A DNA stretch of 64,000 nt from Tragulus kanchil (lineage: Eukaryota; Chordata; Mammalia; Artiodactyla; Tragulidae). Shown piece by piece: positions 35,265 through 47,294 of the stretch. The notes beneath the pieces were generated by a model that had not been told where the DNA came from, did no database searches, and saw only the letters and a list, made by a program, of their open reading frames with translations. The stretch spans positions 122,599,123 through 122,663,122 of the forward strand of contig JAIOJX010000004.1 in the NCBI GenBank assembly GCA_022376925.1. Direction: 5' to 3'. Each line of letters opens with the position of its first letter. The first letter of the stretch is position 1. A program made the translations under genes and the position numbers.

Positions 35265-35540
35265 TTTTTTTAATTTTGGCCTCTTTTATTATTTTTTTTA
35301 ATTTATTTATTTTTCATCTATCTTTATTCTTTGACCTGTGTGGGCCTCCCATTGCAGTGGCCTCTCACATTGCAGAGCACGGGCTCTGGGTGCATGCGCT
35401 CCAGAGCACGGGCTCTTAATTGGACACACCTGTCCAGCCACTCCGCGGCATATGGGATCTTCCCGGGCCAGGGATCAAACTGGTGCCCCTTGCACTGCAA
35501 GGTGGACTCTTTACCCACTGGACCACCAGGGAAGCCCCTG
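35265..35540 (-). repeat. CHR/SINE2-type ruminant SINE
   Basis: 'tgtgggcctcccattgcagt' body to 'accaccagggaagcccc' head, reverse orientation. Confidence 0.8.
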
Positions 35541-35890
35541 GCTAAACTTTTCATCCATCACAATTCTCAGTCTGCTTCAGGTTGCTATCTCGTTATATTA
35601 TTCACTCCCAATCCGCTCATTCTTCTCATGCCACCCTTCAAGACTCAGCTTCACCTTCTTTGATGATACGAGGAACTATGTCACTGTTTTCCTTTAACTT
35701 TAGCCCTTGGCTTTATCCTCAGTCATCAAACGACCCACCAGGAGGCCAGCCTTCAGTCTCCCCTCTTCTGTGCCGCTGCCTCTCCTCGCCTCATCCCATC
35801 CGCCGACTACCAGCACAACAGGCCTCTGTACCTCCTTTTCAGGTGACACTGCTCCTCTCTGAGACCTCCAGCTGTGTTTCCTTTTTCTAG
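35541..35890. other. intergenic, nothing recognised
   Basis: Moderately C-rich. Overlapping open frames exist but without splice or homology support. Confidence 0.3.
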
Positions 35891-36090
35891 ACCAGTGGTT
35901 CTCAAACATACATACATCAAAGTCATCTTATTAAGCACTTATTAAATGCTTATCAAAACAGGAACTGCTTGAGACCCTACCCCACAATTCTGACTTGGTA
36001 GATCCTAAGAATTGGCGTTTCCAGCAAGTTCCCAAAGAATACTGTTGCTGTTGTTCAGGAGTCAGCCTTTAAGAGCCAGTACTCTAGGCC
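35891..36090. mobile_element. MER5-like (hAT/Charlie) DNA transposon remnant
   Basis: Starts 'cagtggttctcaaac', the MER5-type terminus, with 'gagaccctaccccacaattc' and 'tccagcaagttccca' inside. The far terminus is degraded. Confidence 0.65.
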
Positions 36091-37344
36091 CATCCTGTTT
36101 CTTTAACTTAGTTTCCCTCCCCTTTTTGTCATTGGCACCTTTAATTTTTCTTCACTTTCCTTTATCAGCAGGTCTACTAGCCTGCTGCTAGGAACATTTA
36201 ATTCTGTCCTGGCCCCACCTGTGCAGTGCTGTAAGCTACTAATTCAACACTCTAATACCACAGACTTCCTTGTGTACAATCCAGTTAGTCAACACAGAAT
36301 AATCCATACGCAGCTCTCCCTAGTTCTCCTTAAGGTCACATGTCTTTAAAGTAGTAATGGAACCACACTGACTTGGCCTACAACAGTTCATACCAGCTAA
36401 CTTCAGCCAGGTACTTACTAGTACTTTGCTCACTGCTGAACAATTGTTCCCCCAAATATTGTACTAGACAAGCTCAGAATATCTGCCCAGGTTAGAGGCA
36501 GCCATAAGCCAGCAGACTCATAAAATTCCACTGACCTGAGAAACTCTTGTTAATAATCAATCTCCACAGTTAACTCTGCATGAGTCCTAGGCATGGCCAC
36601 ATGCATCCCTTGGCATTTTATTTCCCAAGAATCATAATAGCCAAAGGGTTTCTGAAACCCTTTTAGCCTTTTGACTGACCTTGCAAGGAGTTATTTGGCT
36701 TACATACTCAGCAGCACTAATTAATACTAACTCAAGTTCTCAGCAGCATTCCATTCCCATCAGCCCCAAACTGCCTGGAGAAGAAGGGAATGTCAGATTT
36801 GGGTTCTAACGCTCTGACTTCTTCAGACATCTGTGTGAGCTCACCAGGAAGGCTCCATCTGAACTCACATGTCCTTACTTATTCAGTATTCATCTGATTT
36901 ATTTTAAGCCCTCTCCAGGTTCTCTGATCAGCAGTATTGATACCATGCACATAAAGTGGAAGTCAGAAAATTTTCCATAAATACTTGGGTGACGCTAAAG
37001 TATAAAATGTGCTATAGCAGTTACATAAGAGACCACATAGAGATAATACAAAGTGTTCACAAAATGTCCTCTCAGGACCAATGTCTGCTGCAGAGGCCCT
37101 GCTCTTGGAAAGCTGTGTGTAAATATCTTAGTTCCCTCTTCCTGGACCTCCATGGCTGTTTGCCCAAGTCAATAACAATAGTCTCTCAGTGTTAGGCCTG
37201 TTTCATGGCCAGCAAAGACTATATCGTTTCTCTGGCTTCTAAACTGATTGACACAGGGCTGCTCTTGGTCAATCAGGCCTCACAAAGTGTTGCACAAGCT
37301 CTAGGCCAATCCTTCTGGAAAGTGCATGCCACATTTCTTTTCCT
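36091..37344. other. intergenic, not assigned
   Basis: About 1.25 kb with no coding exon recognised. It may hold an old LTR-type element, but I could not define ends. Confidence 0.3.
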
Positions 37345-37640
37345 TTTTTTTTTTTTTTTAAAAGCTGCTTCTCTTTTTTTTGCCCTCTTTTATTGATTCT
37401 TCATCCATTTGTTTTCATCCATCTTTATTCTTTGGCCTATGTGGACCTCTCATTGCAGTGGCCTCTCGTCACAGAGCAGTGGCTCTGGGCGCATGTGCTT
37501 CAGAGCACTGGCTCCTAATTGGACACACCAGTCCAGCCATTCCATGGCACGTGGGATCTTCCCGGGCCGGGGGATCGAACCGGCACTCCTTACACTGCAA
37601 GGCAGACTCTTTACCCACTGGACCACCAGGGAAACCCTCT
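37345..37640 (-). repeat. CHR/SINE2-type ruminant SINE
   Basis: GC-rich body and 'ggaccaccagggaaaccc' head, reverse orientation. Confidence 0.78.
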
Positions 37641-37644
37641 TTTC

Positions 37645-37830
37645 TTTTTTAAAATGTATTTTAATTAATTCATTCAGCTGTGCTGGGTCTTTTTTTTTTT
37701 TTTTTAAGTTGTGGCATGCAAACTCTTAGCTGCAGCAGGATCTAGTTCCCTGACCAGGGATCAAATCCAGGCTCCCTCCATTGAGAGGTTGGAGTCTTTA
37801 ACTGCTCACTGGACCACCAGGGAAGTTGTG
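37645..37830 (-). repeat. CHR-type SINE
   Basis: 'cagctgtgctgggtct' to 'ctggaccaccagggaagt', reverse orientation, abutting the previous SINE. Confidence 0.72.
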
Positions 37831-38009
37831 GCTCTGCCATTTCTACCATGTGAAACACAGAGCAAACCACTCCACAGATCCTCTGTTCCCATCTCAATAG
37901 GTTATCCCAAGAGAGGTGGGATTAGATAATCCCCAAAGATCTCTGAAAGAGTACTGCTATTACACAAGGGTGAGAAGAAGGTAGAGATGGGAAGCTTGCC
38001 TATTCGGCC

Positions 38010-38440
38010 CACTCACGATGTCTGTAGCCTGTATTACTCTTCTCTTGCTGCTATAACAGTGGCTTCACGGAAATGTATTACTTTACAGTTGGGTGTGTCA
38101 GAAACCTCACACGGTCTCACTGGGCTACAACCCAGGCATTCAGGCCTTCAGGCATACAACCCAGGCAATGCCTTCCACTTGGAGGCTCCGGGGAGAGGAG
38201 CAGCTCCCTTGCTTCGTTCAGCTTCTAGATGCCACCTGCACTCCTTGGCTCGTGGCACCCTTATCCCATCTTCAAAGCCAGTTTCCTTTTCACATTGCAT
38301 CTCTGCTTCTGCGCCCACAGTTATGTCTCTGTCTGACCACAGGTGGGGAAGATTCTCCATCTGAGGGCCCAAGGGGTGCGATGGTGTCCATCTGAATAGT
38401 CCAGGCTAAGTTTCTCATCAAGGTTCTTCATCACATTACA
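38010..38440. repeat. ancient mammalian repeat, family not assigned
   Basis: 'ttgctgctataacagtggct' and 'ttactttacagttgg' resemble a mammal-wide repeat seen widely in introns. The 125- and 100-residue frames here are not credible genes. Confidence 0.4.
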
Positions 38441-38619
38441 AAGCCTTTTTTTTCTGTGTAAGAAACACTCACAGGTTCCAGGGATTAGGATGTAGAGCTC
38501 TTTGGAGCCATCATTTCTGGTTCCCCTTTGAATCGAGCCCTGGAGTCTTAGAAGTGGTCATTTGTCCTTTTTGGTCAGTATTAGACTAGGTGTTGTCCAA
38601 GAGTCCCTTACTTCTATTT

Positions 38620-38972
38620 TTTAATTCCTGATTTCATGATTTATGTATTATTTTGGGCTGTGTTGAATCTTCCTCGCTGCATGGGCTTTCCTCTAGTTGC
38701 AGTGAGCAGGGGCTACCCTCTAGTTGCCATCCACGGGCTTCTCACTGCAGTGGCTTCTCTTGTTGTGGACCATAGGCTCTAGGCATGCAGGCTTCAGTAG
38801 CTGTGGCGTGTAGGCTCAGTAGTTGGGCTCCTGGGCTCAAGAGCACAGGCTCGATAATTGTGCACAGCCTTAATTGCTCCATGGCATGTGGGATCTTCCT
38901 GGACCAGCGATCGAACCGATGTCTCCTGCACTAGCAGGCTGGTTCTTTACCACTGAGCCATCAAAGAAGCCC
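38620..38972 (-). repeat. CHR-type SINE
   Basis: Long reverse-strand copy: 'gttgaatcttcctcgctgca', 'cttctcttgttgtggacca', ending 'gagccatcaaagaagccct'. Confidence 0.82.
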
Positions 38973-40180
38973 TGCTCTTACTTTCTTTGCTCCTCATCTC
39001 CTTGTCCTAGTCTTGGGGATCCTCACTTTCTGGGGAAATGACCTCCAACTTTGCCTTGTCCAAGTGAAGTTTAATCTTAAGATAATAATCTTCTTTTCTC
39101 CCACTGCTAGTAACAGCTTCGGTTGTTATTTCTCCTTATTTTTTCCATGTAGAACTACCAAATCTTCATACAAATGCTTTCTCTATTCTCCGTGGAAAAA
39201 AAATTGTTTATTCCTAACAGTCTTGGCCAGTTAAACATTCACCATTCCTCTGGGTGAAGATGAACATAGTACCAGCCTTCACGTAACACCGGTTCAGTCA
39301 GCCGTGGACCAAATGTTTCATGTGTCCCTGCTGTATTGCAGGCCTTGCATTAGAAACTAATGTTCTAATGGTGAAAATGATACAATCTCTATGTTGAAAG
39401 AACAGCGAGGCTAGTAGTGGGGAGATGCAGGAGTCAGGACATTTCAGTATGGCGCAGTGAGTGCTGCAGTGAGCAGGCACAGGGCCTCTGACGTCACACT
39501 AGGGAACAAAGGGGACTTCACTGGAACTAAAAGGCAGGACAGCCCCAGTGGAGGTGAGGGTGAGGTGATGAGAGAGGGGCGGACGACCCCCCAAGGGCCA
39601 AGGAGACGGTGTTTACCAAAGCCCAGAGAGACTGGGTTGCAGGTGATTCAGCAATCCTGGAGTGGGCTGTTGGAGATGGGAGAGCAGGAGGTTGATGGCA
39701 GTCAGCTGACACCCTTGTTTACTGCTCTGGAGTTAGGAATTTATCCTGAGGGCAGCGTGGGAGCATTGAAAGGTTTCAGTCTGAGGTTGGCATGATCAGC
39801 TTCGCCTTTTTCCCTAGAGACTCTAATTGGGAGCACATAAGCATGTGGCCTTTTCCTGAAAAACTTTGGAGGTTAGAGGCACAGCAACAGTAAGAAGCCC
39901 ATGTACTCACTGCCACTTGCCTCAGAGTCTGACTACTCATAATCTAAGAATAAAACACAAGAAATTCTGTGGAAGCAAAATCAGCTACCTTAGGCCAACC
40001 AGGGATGTGGTCCCTCTCCAGGTGACTGTAGCCATTCCGGCCAGGTCTGGCCTCTCTGCAGTGCCTGGAGTGAACCGCGCTGCTGTCACCTCTGTGCCCT
40101 GGACTGGAAGCCTTTTCCTTCCCCACTTCAGGGTCAGGGTAGCTCTTACTATCCCTTCAAGACTCACCCTGGCTGTGTCC
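38973..40180. other. intergenic, nothing recognised
   Basis: From 39437 it is also present at 40592-41275 through duplication 10. Open frames of about 100-112 residues are duplicated with frame changes, as expected for non-coding DNA. Confidence 0.35.
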
Positions 40181-41671
40181 TAGAGGTGCATGTAGGTGCG
40201 TATATGTGTGTGTGCTCAGTCCAGTCCAAAGTGACCTTATGGACTATAGCCTACCAGGCTCCTCTGTCCATAGAATTTTCCAGGCAGGAATACTGGAGTG
40301 GGATGACATTTCCTACTCCAGGGGATCTTCCCAACCCAAGGATCAAGTCTGTATATCTTACGAAATCCTGCACAGGCAGGCAGACTCGTTACCATTGTGC
40401 CACTTGCGAAGCCCTGAATCCCATCCATAAATCATTTTAAACCCTCTTAATCCAGCCCCAAGATTGAGTTAGGGCTCTACTTCAGTTAAGTGTTCTGTGT
40501 TCTTCTGTGTCATGGTTATCACACTGTGAAATCCTGTCCATATTCAGCTGCTTCACCCTCTTTCCTCACCCACCCCAAACTCAGCTAGGGTGGACATTTC
40601 AGTATGGCGCAGTGATGCAGAGAGGGGCTGGACGGACGCCCCAAGGGCCCAAGGTGAGGGTGAGGTGATGAGAGGGCGGACGACCCCAAGGGCCAAGGAG
40701 ACGGTGTTTACCAAAGCCCAGAGAGACTGGGTTGCAGGTGATTCAGCAATCCTGGAGTGGGCTGTTGGAGATGGGAGAGCAGGAGGTTGATGGCAGTCAG
40801 CTGACACCCTTGTTTACTGCTCTGGAGTTAGGAATTTATCCTGAGGGCAGCGTGGGAGCATTGAAAGGTTTCAGTCTGAGGTTGGCATGATCAGCTTCGC
40901 CTTTTTCCCTAGAGACTCTAATTGGGAGCACATAAGCATGTGGCCTTTTCCTGAAAAACTTTGGAGGTTAGAGGCACAGCAACAGTAAGAAGCCCATGTA
41001 CTCACTGCCACTTGCCTCAGAGTCTGACTACTCATAATCTAAGAATAAAACACAAGAAATTCTGTGGAAGCAAAATCAGCTACCTTAGGCCAACCAGGGA
41101 TGTGGTCCCTCTCCAGGTGACTGTAGCCATTCCGGCCAGGTCTGGCCTCTCTGCAGTGCCTGGAGTGAACCGCGCTGTCACCTCTGTGCCCTGGACTGGA
41201 AGCCTTTTCCTTCCCCACTTCAGGGTCAGGGTAGCTCTTACTATCCCTTCAAGACTCACCCTGGCTGTGTCCTAGAGGTGCATGTAGGTGCGATATGTGT
41301 GTGTGCTCAGTCCAGTCCAAAGTGACCTTATGGACTATAGCCTACCAGGCTCCTCTGTCCATAGAATTTTCCAGGCAGGAATACTGGAGTGGGATGACAT
41401 TTCCTACTCCAGGGGATCTTCCCAACCCAAGGATCAAGTCTGTATATCTTACGAAATCCTGCACAGGCAGGCAGACTCGTTACCATTGTGCCACTTGCGA
41501 AGCCCTGAATCCCATCCATAAATCATTTTAAACCCTCTTAATCCAGCCCCCAAGATTGAGTTAGGGCTCTACTTCAGTTAAGTGTTCTGTGTTCTTCTGT
41601 GTCATGGTTATCACACTGTGAAATCCTGTCCATATTCAGCTGCTTCACCCTCTTTCCTCACCCACCCCACT
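39437..41671. repeat. tandem duplication 10, unit ~1.1 kb (junction ~40591)
   Basis: 39437-40591 and 40592-41671 match. The first ~90 bases of copy 2 are compressed and error-rich; from the 'aaggagacggtgtttacc' block the offset is a stable 1094-1095. Confidence 0.95.
40181..40422 (-). repeat. Bov-tA SINE
   Basis: 'gtgtgtgctcagtccagtcc' to 'gccacttgcgaagccct', reverse orientation. Copied at 41275-41513. Confidence 0.85.
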
Positions 41672-41705
41672 ACAAAGGCTAAAGGAAAAGCCGTATAATT
41701 AGACA

Positions 41706-41835
41706 GATATGGAGACTTCCCCTGGTGGTCTGGTAGTTAAGCATGTACCTTCCACAAAGGGGGCACGGGTTCAATTCTCAGTTGGGGAACTAAGATCCTG
41801 CATGCCACAGGGTGTGCCCAAAAAGTAAAACACAG
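41706..41835 (+). repeat. CHR-type SINE, short
   Basis: 'gacttcccctggtggtctgg' head, 'cacgggttcaattctcag' and 'gatcctgcatgccacagggt'. Copied at 42815-42945. Confidence 0.78.
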
Positions 41836-42675
41836 AGAAAAATGTACACCATTTATAACCAATGCAGGATTCTCAGCAAAACAAATGCTTTGTATAGTCA
41901 TCCTAGGATATTAATTAACAAGAAACCAGTTCAAAGGTTCGTTGATGAAAGGGATGGGACTATCTCATCTCACCAGGGATTCACATGAGAATGAACATTG
42001 CTGAACCAGCCACAGCCTTGCACCATTTCTCCCACGCTTACCTTTTCCTGGGCAGCAGTAACTGGGCAGAGGAGGAAACGATAGGAATGCAAAATCTGCA
42101 AGTTGCAAGGCACTGGTGAGAAAGTTGATTATTTCCACCGGGAGGTGCCAGTGCCTGGGTGGAGGACACGGAAATGGCAGAGCACTGAGGGGAGAAGGCT
42201 GGTGGGCGGTGCTTAGATGGGAATGCCCACCTCAGGATGCCCTCCCAAGGCCCAGGGAAAAGTCTCTGCTTGGCCCTGAGACAGAATGGCTCAAACGATG
42301 TGTTCCCTGTGCAGAAAAATATAAGGAAGTATCAGGAAAATTGACAGATGAGGTACTCAAGGTCCCCAAGCTTTCTTGGCTTACAGATGATGTTCTTAAT
42401 GTTGCAGCGATTTGCTTCTTAAAACATATTACTAGGCCAAAAGAAACACCATTTAGTTCCTGTTACTTGGTTAGATCCAAATGACTTTTTAACAGTAGTA
42501 GTTGTATAATGTCCCACAGTTGCCCTTGTGTGTCTCTCCATGACTCAGAGTATCCCAGAGTACCCCTAAGAGTTAGTTTCAGCATCTGGGTGGGTCTCAG
42601 CACACACTTGGGGGACCACGTTACCCGTGCAACAGCAGCCTTCTCTTTGAGGATCTAGGTTCCAAAAAGAAGAAT
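41836..42675. other. intergenic, nothing recognised
   Basis: Includes a 122-residue open frame from 42116 that recurs unchanged in the copy at 43225. No homology, start context or splice signals support it. Confidence 0.35.
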
Positions 42676-44027
42676 TCTACTTCAGTTAAGTGTTCTGTGT
42701 TCTTCTGTGTCATGGTTATCACACTGTGAAATCCTGTCCATATTCAGCTGCTTCACCCTCTTTCCTCACCCACCCCACTACAAAGGCTAAAGGAAAAGCC
42801 GTATAATTAGACAGATATGGAGACTTCCCCTGGTGGTCTGGTAGTTAAGCATGTACCTTCCACAAAGGGGGCACGGGTTCAATTCTCAGTTGGGGAACTA
42901 AGATCCTGCATGCCACAGGGTGTGCCCAAAAAGTAAAACACAGAGAAAAATGTACACCATTTATAACCAATGCAGGATTCTCAGCAAAACAAATGCTTTG
43001 TATAGTCATCCTAGGATATTAATTAACAAGAAACCAGTTCAAAGGTTCGTTGATGAAAGGGATGGGACTATCTCATCTCACCAGGGATTCACATGAGAAT
43101 GAACATTGCTGAACCAGCCACAGCCTTGCACCATTTCTCCCCACGCTTACCTTTTCCTGGGCAGCAGTAACTGGGCAGAGGAGGAAACGATAGGAATGCA
43201 AAATCTGCAAGTTGCAAGGCACTGGTGAGAAAGTTGATTATTTCCACCGGGAGGTGCCAGTGCCTGGGTGGAGGACACGGAAATGGCAGAGCACTGAGGG
43301 GAGAAGGCTGGTGGGCGGTGCTTAGATGGGAATGCCCACCTCAGGATGCCCTCCCAAGGCCCAGGGAAAAGTCTCTGCTTGGCCCTGAGACAGAATGGCT
43401 CAAACGATGTGTTCCCTGTGCAGAAAAATATAAGGAAGTATCAGGAAAATTGACAGATGAGGTACTCAAGGTCCCCAAGCTTTCTTGGCTTACAGATGAT
43501 GTTCTTAATGTTGCAGCGATTTGCTTCTTAAAACATATTACTAGGCCAAAAGAAACACCATTTAGTTCCTGTTACTTGGTTAGATCCAAATGACTTTTTA
43601 ACAGTAGTAGTTGTATAATGTCCCACAGTTGCCCTTGTGTGTCTCTCCATGACTCAGAGTATCCCAGAGTACCCCTAAGAGTTAGTTTCAGCATCTGGGT
43701 GGGTCTCAGCACACACTTGGGGGACCACGTTACCCGTGCAACAGCAGCCTTCTCTTTGAGGATCTAGGTTCCAGGAAGAATCATTTCCAGACAGGATGAA
43801 AATTCACCGAAGCCCTGTAAAGCTGGTGGTTTTGATTTTCCCAATTTCAGAGTAACACAAAGGGCACTCCCTGAGGAACAGAAGAGGATGGAACCTATCC
43901 CAGAATTAACATGGAAACTGTGGGTTTTCTGTCTCTTTCCTTCCAACAAGGATTCCTTAGCAAAGACACAGTCTGCATCTCTTACTCTTTCCCCTAGAGA
44001 TGTGACCAGTGCACTGTGGGAACTCAA

Positions 44028-44514
44028 TATAGGCACACCTCCCTTTCCTGCACTTGGCAGATGTGCATTGCATTTTTTACAAATTGAAGGTTCGTGGCAA
44101 CCCTCCATTGAGCGAGTCTCTTGGTGCCATTTTCCCACCAGCATTTGCTCATTCCATGTCACATTTTGGTAATTTTTGATATATTTCAAATTTTTTCCTC
44201 ATTATTTTATGTTATGGTGGCCTGTGATCAGTGATCTTTATTGTCACTACAACTCCCAGCTCAGATGATAGTTAGCCTTTTTTTTTTTTACCAACAAAGT
44301 ATTTTAAAATTAAGGTATGTACATTGTTTTTCTAGATATAATGCTATACTTGGTAGACTATAATGCACACTTGGTAGACTATAGTATAGGTTAAACATAA
44401 CTTTTATTTGCAACAAGAAATCAAAGACTTCGTTTGACTCACTTTAGTGTTGTATTTGCTCTATTGTGGAGTCTGAAATAAAACTCACAGTATCTCCAAG
44501 TTACACCTGTACAT
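44028..44514. mobile_element. internally deleted Tigger (pogo-type) DNA transposon
   Basis: Contains 'ttacaaattgaaggttcgtg', 'cattttcccaccagcatttg', 'tgatcagtgatctttattg' and 'ggttaaacataacttttatt', all Tigger wording. Ends 'taggcacacct' and 'ttacacctgta' are inverted-repeat-like with TA flanks. About 0.49 kb, so no transposase. Confidence 0.85.
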
Positions 44515-44989
44515 TTTTGTTGAATGAATGAAAGGTTATATCTGTTTCACCCTCCACTATTTTCTTAGAAGAGAAGCGTTGACATGTCTTAGTTCTAATT
44601 CAGGGTTCTTTCCTGAAATGTCAGTCAAAGAAAAGGAAAATACAATCAGCTAGCACCAAAGACCTGATGGAAGCTTAAAATCTCATTTGTTCTCCACTCT
44701 AAGGGAGATGTAAGGGGAAAGCTGATCAAGGAGTACAAGCTCAGGAAAAAGAAATATGGACATTGCTTTGATGTTTTATTATTTAAGATTGCAGGGCCTT
44801 TTTTGGATGCTTTTAAAGAATTGTTAAATTATTGGTGTGGTTTGGGTACAAGCTAGCTATGAGATAGAGGAATACAATAATCTCCCTTTTAGAGGTAACC
44901 AACAGTAATACTCAGATTCTCATATCTTCCATAACCATGCCACTTCCCATGGAGAGGGACAGTGTGTTTCTCCTCCCTTTCATCCTGTG
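44515..44989. other. intergenic, nothing recognised
   Basis: Single-copy-looking sequence after the Tigger. Confidence 0.35.
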
Positions 44990-45545
44990 CGGAACTTTGT
45001 GGCTACCCAGCTAATAAAATGCAGTAGAAATGAGCCTGCATAACTTTCCAGGACAAGTCATAGAAGGCTATATAACTTCCACTTGGTTCACTCTCTCACA
45101 CATGGGACACTAGCCTGGGAAGCCAGCCACCAGGCTGAGAGGAAGACAGACCAGTCACATGGAGGGGCCCATGCAGACAGCAACGGGCTCTCCATTGGAC
45201 AGCCAGCCTCAGTGGCCACATACAGGAGGGAACCCTCCAGAGGATTCAGGCTCCTGGCCTCCAACTCACTCCAGGTGATGCGGAGTGGAGCAGATGTCAT
45301 CCTCTGCCTCAATTGAAGATTCAGGCACAAACAAAATGCTGTGGCGGGCTTGGTTTCTGTTTGTTTGTTTTTCAACTCCATGCCACATGCCAGGATCTTA
45401 GTTCCCTAGCCAGGAATCAGACCCGTGCCCCTCGCAGTTGGAAGCATGGAGTCTTAACCACTGGAACACTGGGGAATTCCCCAATGCTGTGGTTGTTTAA
45501 GCCACAAGTGCGGGCATATTTGGTTTTTTGCCACTGTATTTGAAA
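44990..45545. repeat. ancient mammalian repeat split by a reverse CHR-type SINE
   Basis: 'ggaagccagccaccaggctg' and 'catggaggggcccatgcaga', then, after a SINE at 45370-45480 ('ccactggaacactggggaat'), 'gtggttgtttaagccacaag'. The family of the host repeat is not assigned. Copied at 46171-46671. Confidence 0.5.
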
Positions 45546-45550
45546 ACTGT

Positions 45551-45757
45551 GGGACTTCTTGGGTGGCTCAGTGATTTTAAAAAAATCTGCCTGCCAGTGC
45601 AGGAGACCTATGTTCGATCACTGGGTTGGGAAGATCCCTTGGAGAAGGAAATGGCAACCCACTCTGGTATTCTTGCCCGGAAAATCCCACGGACAGAAGA
45701 GCCTGGCAGGCTATAGTCCATGAGGTCACAAAGAGTCTGGACGCAACTGAGCAACTA
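45551..45757 (+). repeat. Bov-tA SINE
   Basis: 'gacttcttgggtggctcagt' head to 'agtctggacgcaactgagca'. Copied at 46677-46883. Confidence 0.88.
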
Positions 45758-45794
45758 AATAATAACGCTTGAAAAATGTATACATAGTGTAGTA

Positions 45795-46025
45795 ATGAAT
45801 ACAGAACTCTGATCATAGGATGCCTGGGTTCTAATGCTAGCTCTAATACCTATTAGTTCTCAACCTTGGGTAAATTACTTAACTTCATGCCTGTTTCCTT
45901 ATCTGTAAAATGGAGGTAATAAGAATAGCTGCTTCATAGGGATTACATTAATCATTAGGTGACTTAAAATGTACAAAGTGTTTGGAACCGTGCTCACTAT
46001 GAAATAAGCTCTGAGTAAGGATTAG
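45795..46025 (+). repeat. MIR SINE
   Basis: 'tgcctgggttctaatgctag', 'ccttgggtaaattacttaac' and 'tatctgtaaaatggaggtaa' are the MIR core. Copied at 46921-47151. Confidence 0.88.
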
Positions 46026-47294
46026 ATTAGCAGTGGTCACAGGGCTGGAAAAGGTCAGTTTTCATGTCAATCCCAAAGAAGGGCAATGCTAAAGAACATT
46101 CGATATGCCCTACAGTTGTGCTCATTTCACATGCTAGCAATGGAATGCTCAAAATTCTTCAAGCTAGAAGGCCTATAACTTCCAGGACAAGTCATAGAAG
46201 GCTATATACCCCATTTTCCTCTCACACATGGGACACTAGCCTGGGAAGCCAGCCACCAGGCTGATAGGAAGACAGACCAGTCACATGGAGGGGCCCATGC
46301 AGACAGCAACGGGCTCTCCATTGGACAGCCAGCCTCAGTGGCCACATACAGGAGGGAACCCTCCAGAGGATTCAGGCTCCTGGCCTCCAACTCACTCCAG
46401 GTGATGCGGAGTGGAGCAGATGTCATCCTCTGCCTCAATTGAAGATTCAGGCACAAACAAAATGCTGTGGCGGGCTTGGTTTCTGTTTGTTTGTTTTTCA
46501 ACTCCATGCCACATGCCAGGATCTTAGTTCCCTAGCCAGGAATCAGACCCGTGCCCCTCGCAGTTGGAAGCATGGAGTCTTAACCACTGGAACACTGGGG
46601 AATTCCCCAATGCTGTGGTTGTTTAAGCCACAAGTGCGGGCATATTTGGTTTTTTGCCACTGTATTTGAAAACTGTGGGACTTCTTGGGTGGCTCAGTGA
46701 TTTTAAAAAAATCTGCCTGCCAGTGCAGGAGACCTATGTTCGATCACTGGGTTGGGAAGATCCCTTGGAGAAGGAAATGGCAACCCACTCTGGTATTCTT
46801 GCCCGGAAAATCCCACGGACAGAAGAGCCTGGCAGGCTATAGTCCATGAGGTCACAAAGAGTCTGGACGCAACTGAGCAACTAAATAATAACGCTTGAAA
46901 AATGTATACATAGTGTAGTAATGAATACAGAACTCTGATCATAGGATGCCTGGGTTCTAATGCTAGCTCTAATACCTATTAGTTCTCAACCTTGGGTAAA
47001 TTACTTAACTTCATGCCTGTTTCCTTATCTGTAAAATGGAGGTAATAAGAATAGCTGCTTCATAGGGATTACATTAATCATTAGGTGACTTAAAATGTAC
47101 AAAGTGTTTGGAACCGTGCTCACTATGAAATAAGCTCTGAGTAAGGATTAGATTAGCAGTGGTCACAGGGCTGGAAAAGGTCAGTTTTCATGTCAATCCC
47201 AAAGAAGGGCAATGCTAAAGAACATTCGATATGCCCTACAGTTGTGCTCATTTCACATGCTAGCAATGGAATGCTCAAAATTCTTCAAGCTAGT

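Larger units (their letters stand above)
41568..43776. repeat. tandem duplication 11, unit 1108 bp (junction 42675)
   Basis: 41568-42675 and 42676-43776 match. The start overlaps duplication 10, giving three copies of about 100 bp. Confidence 0.95.
45045..47294. repeat. tandem duplication 12, unit ~1.13 kb (junction ~46170)
   Basis: 45045-46170 and 46171-47294 match; the first ~50 bases of copy 2 are altered relative to copy 1. Confidence 0.95.

Noticed and set aside
42116..43593. Two identical 122-residue ORFs suggesting a duplicated gene
   Set aside because: They are the two copies of duplication 11; there is no recognisable domain, and the flanks are equally identical.
43888..44189. Overlapping 94- and 141-residue ORFs on opposite strands
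   Set aside because: Their 3' and 5' halves run into the Tigger remnant; no splice signals or homology.
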